Assembly: GCA_946811185.2 (NCBI GenBank) | Contig: OX328106.1 | Span: forward strand, 44,528,311-44,592,310 | Direction of reading: 5' to 3' | DNA: 64,000 bases | Source: Hippopus hippopus | Lineage: Eukaryota; Mollusca; Bivalvia; Cardiida; Cardiidae | Shown: in pieces, positions 60,601 through 64,000 of the stretch | Numbering within the stretch: the first letter of the stretch is position 1 | Layout: each line of letters starts with the position of its first letter | Notes under the pieces: model-generated | Told to the model about the DNA's origin: nothing | Database searches by the model: none | Seen by the model: only the letters and a program-made list of their open reading frames with translations | Translations under genes and position numbers: made by a program

Positions 60601-60769
60601 GAATTCATTAGGTTTGTAACACTTAAATTAACATAATCATTTGGTCGTTAATCAGTACACCAGTCTTATGTTTAAAACTCGCTACCGTATGTAATCACGA
60701 GTTTTAATCCATCGTGTATCAGGCAATGCCAAAAGACATTGCTGGCAAAGAAGTAAATGATTGCCTCAG

Positions 60770-60920
60770 TTTTTTTCCAAACGACACCTGGTTTTAGATG
60801 GCTCTTGAAAATGTCGTGGAAAAAGGAGAAAATGCTATTTAACCAACATTTTCTCCTTTTCAGCAATGTTTTCTACCTCTTTAGAGATGGAAATCATTAT
60901 TTAATCATAAGTTTGTCCTC
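60770..60920 (-). mobile_element. T4 MITE
   Basis: CCAAACGACACCTGG, GATGGCTCTTGAAAATG, hairpin (AAAGGAGAAAATGCTATTTA, ACATTTTCTCCTTTTC) and TTTTCTACCTCTTTAGAG. Confidence 0.75.
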
Positions 60921-61208
60921 TTTAAATACTGTCTTTCTGGAAAAAAATTGTCATAAAAGTCTAAGGTTACGTAGGTATTGTACATAATATATTATAGAAA
61001 TGAAATGCAGTTTGAATCAGATTACAGCAAAATATTTGAAAAAAAGAATGCGTTCGTAGTTACGATAACTAACAATACATGTATGTATAATAATAATGAT
61101 AAGTAAGGTGTAAAAAATATTTGAGCAATGACGGTACAATAAAACAGCAATGATTGAAAAGTCTTGTTATGATTAACCTCTAGTTACGTGGAAAAAGTCA
61201 TCGATCAA
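60921..61208. other. No feature recognised
   Basis: AT-rich with short TAATAATAATGATAAG microsatellite near 61086. Confidence 0.4.
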
Positions 61209-61424
61209 GTTAACACTGTATACTAGACGACAAAATTGAGGACTACATGAAACTAACAGACATTGCAGACAACAAATCAAATATTGCTCAAATTGATCAA
61301 ATGAAATATGAAAGGGTAGAAAACTAATGGTAAAAATATAAGTTGCTGGCAACTAGCATTTTCTCCATTTCCCACAGTATTTTCAAAAGCTTTCTGTATC
61401 AATAGGTTGTTAGGTAAAGGGTTG
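61209..61424 (+). mobile_element. T4 MITE, full length
   Basis: TTAACACTGTATACTAGACG to TTGTTAGGTAAAGGGTTGA. Hairpin decayed in the left arm (GTAAAAATATAAGTTGCTGG). Confidence 0.8.
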
Positions 61425-61509
61425 AACAAAGGTCAAGAAATACCATTCGCAAAATATCGTCATATAATTTCTTTCATTGTAATGATTATTTGTCTTGATC
61501 GCGTCCAGG

Positions 61510-61685
61510 GTCATTTTAAGTCGTATTCAGTCATATTGCGACAGCCAGTGCACCTTTCAATACGTTCCTAGACGTTTTGTTCTCCAGGGCAATGCCATTT
61601 TGAGAAAACAATGTTTAGCATTCATATAAGAATGAAGCTAATCGCATTGACTTTCATCAATCTTGATTTAGCATTAGGAATTTCA
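61510..61685 (-). mobile_element. SINE-c fragment
   Basis: TCATATTGCGACAGCCAGTG, CACCTTTCAATACG and CTTTCATCAATCTTG parallel 35215-35400. Confidence 0.5.
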
Positions 61686-61877
61686 CAGCAAACAACCAAC
61701 TTTCACGTTTATTAAGTCTCTGTTTTAGAAACATTAAGGACCATTTTATACCAACCATTCTAAAGTCATTTCTAATTTGAAGTCCTGAGACTAGCTATTT
61801 GAATGGCTAGAGCATTCTGTCTCCGCTAATTAGATGTTTTGTCATGGAACTCTAATGTAACTATTAAAAAAAGTCCT

Positions 61878-62112
61878 TGAGCCGTGTTCTGCATGGTAAA
61901 AGCGAGCCTAATACATCTCCATGATACATCATACCTAGCATTTCGTCAAATAATTATGGATTCATAAAAATCCACTGTGTCTAACAATCAACTCGATCTG
62001 GAGGCAGAATACAGAATTTACACAGAGCGAAAAGTTTCGACCCATGTCAGGTTAACATGAGTTGATAATTTTCGCAGATCCAATTAGCCCCCTTTTCACA
62101 GAGCATGGTTCA
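61878..62112 (-). mobile_element. P1 MITE, palindrome collapsed
   Basis: TGAGCCGTGTTCTGCATGG to CACAGAGCATGGTTCA. Only CCCATGTCAGGTTAACATGA remains of the palindrome. Confidence 0.85.
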
Positions 62113-62194
62113 TCTATTCTGTATGGATATACAGGACAGAGTAAGTGCATGATAGGAAAAAACCGAAAGAAGAGGAGCTGTCTAAGATTTTGTT

Positions 62195-62361
62195 GTAAAG
62201 AGAAGGTAACCAGCATTTTATCCTTTTCCCACCATTTTTTTTTTTAATTATTTTCGCTTTCCAAAGACAAAGACAAATAATTGATCCACGGTCATCATCT
62301 CATCTACAAATGATTAAAACCTAAACGATTCTATAATTTTTCCTTGTGGTAAAGGGCTTAA
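62195..62361 (-). mobile_element. T4 right portion
   Basis: GGTAACCAGCATTTTATCC, CTTTCCAAAGACAAAGAC, ATCTACAAATGATTAAAACC and CTTGTGGTAAAGGGCTTAA. The left hairpin arm is missing, so it breaks at the axis. Confidence 0.75.
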
Positions 62362-62889
62362 GACGGTAATATCTAAATGTAAGCAATTCCATACCCCCAA
62401 ATTCATACATCGAAGCAAAAAAAGATTCGCCTCTATGGAAAAAAAATTAATACGTAGATCAGGATTCGGTTGCTTTCTGTAGGTGTACTCAACGTACTTT
62501 GAAAATGATACTGTTCGGCTCCCCTTCGGTTGTCATCGTTAATGACGTTAGGCCCATTTGTCAATGACAAAGCAAAATTAATCATTACCAAAGATCAAAA
62601 AACCGAGCTAATTATCTCATACATTTTATGAACTAAAACCCTTTGCTTCATGATTAGACAAAGGACCGATCACTACGCTAAAAATAGCGCATGAATCAAA
62701 ATACTCATTCCAACCATATAACATAAGATGTACATTGAAGATGACATATCACAGCCCTTTTTGCGTAAGCGGCGGAGTCACTTCCAGAAAAATAGTACTG
62801 TTATTGACTTATTTATTCAAAACATGTTTCAAAATGAGTGATTATATTATACTCATCGGCTAACAAGTAGTTTCACATAAAATGTTTCG
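62362..62889. other. No gene or repeat family recognised
   Basis: AT-rich; no repeat ends or exons. Confidence 0.4.
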
Positions 62890-63345
62890 ATATAACTCTT
62901 TCAGTGCCAAATATGTGAGCCCTGCTCTGTGAAAAGGGGGCTTAATGCATCTGCAAAAATTATCGATCCATGTCAGCCTGAGCAGTTCGCCCAGGCTGAC
63001 ATGGGCCGAAACTTTTTGCTGTCTTTAAAGTTTCTGCATGTCCAAGGACCATTCTACCACCACATTTAATTAATTGTTGAAGTAAATGGATTTTATGAAT
63101 GTATAATTGTAATATGATAATTTGCTTGGTATCATGCATCAGGAAGATGCATTAAGCCCCCTTTTCACAGAGCATGGCTCTTGTAAACTTGACGTCTTCA
63201 GGGTTGACCTACAGGCCTACCATCCATTGACACTCAGAAAGATGTATATGTTAGAGGATTGACTAAACAAGTGGACGGTACAGATCCAAGACGAGAGTGA
63301 ACGATCTGTGCAGTCTGATCTTTGTCAATGCCGACCGAAAATGTC
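62890..63345 (-). mobile_element. T3 MITE interrupted by P1
   Basis: Left end AACTCTTTCAGTGCCAAATA, then P1; it resumes GTAAACTTGACGTCTTCAGG, ACCATCCATTGACACTCAG and hairpin GTGGACGGTACAGATCCAAG to GTCAATGCCGACCG. The order equals the inverted T3 at 44372. Confidence 0.8.
62916..63180 (+). mobile_element. P1 MITE nested in T3
   Basis: TGAGCCCTGCTCTGTGAAAA to CACAGAGCATGGCTC. Both flanks contain TG or TGT beside the T3 sequence AAATATGTAAAC, giving an inferred 2-3 bp duplication. Confidence 0.9.
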
Positions 63346-63729
63346 ATTGTTTTCTCCATTGCCGCTGAAACGGTAAGGCATAAATTATCTATGTGCAAAC
63401 TGACAAGGTTAGAGTCTAAATCTGAGAGAAAGATCGAGACAGACCAATCTTGCAGGCTTTTATTTTTTATTTTCAATTTTTCTACATTTTCTATCTGAAG
63501 TTTTGAAAAGGACAATTCAAGAATCGGTGACAATTATTTTCATTACACACTACAAAGGTCAATTTACACAACACCAAAATAAGCGAAATGGACATTATTT
63601 ATTTAGTAAACTGCAATTTTAGAACTGATATCCTTAAAAGTATCTTTTAAAATATCGGGTAGAGTGGGTTCAAGACAAGACTGCATGTTCCTCAAAAGCA
63701 GCTGCATCATTTACCATGCAAACAGATTT
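63346..63729. other. No gene; possible T relic
   Basis: GGGTTCAAGACAAGACTGCA near 63668 may be a T hairpin half. Otherwise unassigned. Confidence 0.35.
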
Positions 63730-63929
63730 AACTCCCATGAGGAAAAGGGTTTTTGAAAACATTGTAGAAAAAAGGAGAAAATGCTGGTCATCAGCATTTT
63801 CTCCTTTCTCCACAATGTTTTCTAACCTGTCCTAGGCAAATCCAAAAGTTCGAGCCGCGTTAAGTTTGACGTTTATAAATGCTTCCAATATGGACGAATC
63901 TAAAATTGTGTCGCCTGGTAAAGAATTAA
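63730..63929 (-). mobile_element. T4 MITE
   Basis: TGAGGAAAAGGGTTTTTG, loopless hairpin (AAAAGGAGAAAATGCTGGTC and complement, 63759-63822) and GTCGCCTGGTAAAGAATTAA. Its final TTAA (63926-63929) also starts a T1. Confidence 0.88.
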
Positions 63930-64000
63930 CCATTAGGCTGCTAGGTGCGACTTAATAACCTTTTGCAGACAGTGTAGATCAAAATCAGCCTGCACAGAAC
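63926..64000 (+). mobile_element. T1 MITE, cut by window end
   Basis: TTAACCATTAGGCTGCTAGG, then GCAGACAGTGTAGATC to GCCTGCACAGAAC, where the window stops at the hairpin loop. Core reads ATCAGCCTGCAC, half way between the T1 and P2 cores. Confidence 0.88.

Overview
The window is eukaryotic repeat DNA, most probably from a bivalve mollusc. The AT-rich non-coding background, palindromic MITEs, tRNA-headed SINEs, a CR1/L2-like reverse transcriptase remnant and long (CTGT)n, (GA)n and pyrimidine microsatellites all fit. A heterodont bivalve is my guess from memory of similar repeats and is not proven. I see no bacterial, phage or organellar gene and no complete protein-coding gene. The only recognisable coding sequence is a broken non-LTR reverse transcriptase (13392-14470, minus). 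Two short stretches (45353-45499 plus, 52696-52834 minus) are weak exon candidates. The segment is probably intergenic or lies in a very large intron.

Repeat names used below. TTAA families, each flanked by TTAA with inner ends starting C(C/T)CTT, a piggyBac-like signature. T1: about 210 bp, TTAACCCTTAGGCTGCTAAG at one end and AGCAGGTTAAGGGTTAA at the other, with a central hairpin of about 31-bp arms; '+' means the GGCTGC end first. T2: same hairpin, ends TTAACTCTTTCACTGCCAA. T3: hairpin with GGACGGCATAGATC arms, ends like TTAACTCTTTCAGCGCCA. T4: about 230 bp, TTAACCCTTTACCAAACGAC end, with an almost loopless hairpin (AAAGGAGAAAATGCTGGT and its complement); '+' means the ACCAAACG end first. 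P1: about 260 bp, ends TGAGCCATGCTCTG and CAGAGCATGGCTCA, off-centre palindrome CAGCCTGCGC/GCGCAGGCTG. P2: about 260 bp, ends TGGCCTGCAACACGCGAAAA, two such palindromes. W: palindrome around TTTAGCCAATCAGAA. K: 1.4-kb element with 162-bp tandem repeats. H: 608-bp element flanked by TTA.

Layout. 1-13 kb: T1/T2/T4 copies, SINEs and microsatellites. 13.0-14.5 kb: compound insertion (T1, SINE, P1, LINE). 15-21 kb: SINEs, P1 copies, a T1 nested in a T4 (18.0-18.4 kb) and a tandem array interrupted by P1 (19.5-20.5 kb). 22.0-23.6 kb: K inside a T4. 24-31 kb: T1, P1, P2 and SINEs. 30.8-33.7 kb: large GA and pyrimidine microsatellites. 34-43.5 kb: dense T4, P1 and P2. 44-48 kb: sparse. 48.1-49.1 kb: SINE and a LINE-like 3' end. 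50-57.6 kb: T1 copies, a tandem array and a 210-bp palindromic element. 58.6-59.5 kb: H inside a T1. 59.6-64 kb: T4, T1, SINEs and a P1 nested in a T3.

The main biological point is the repeat population. Several TTAA families abut while sharing one TTAA. Nested copies show empty sites by comparison with intact relatives. T1-T3, P1 and P2, although their ends differ, carry related palindromic cores (ATCAGACTGCAC versus ATCAGCCTGCGC). No transposase for any MITE family lies in the window, so they would be mobilised in trans. Boundaries were read by eye; inner edges of degraded copies are good to about 10-20 bases.
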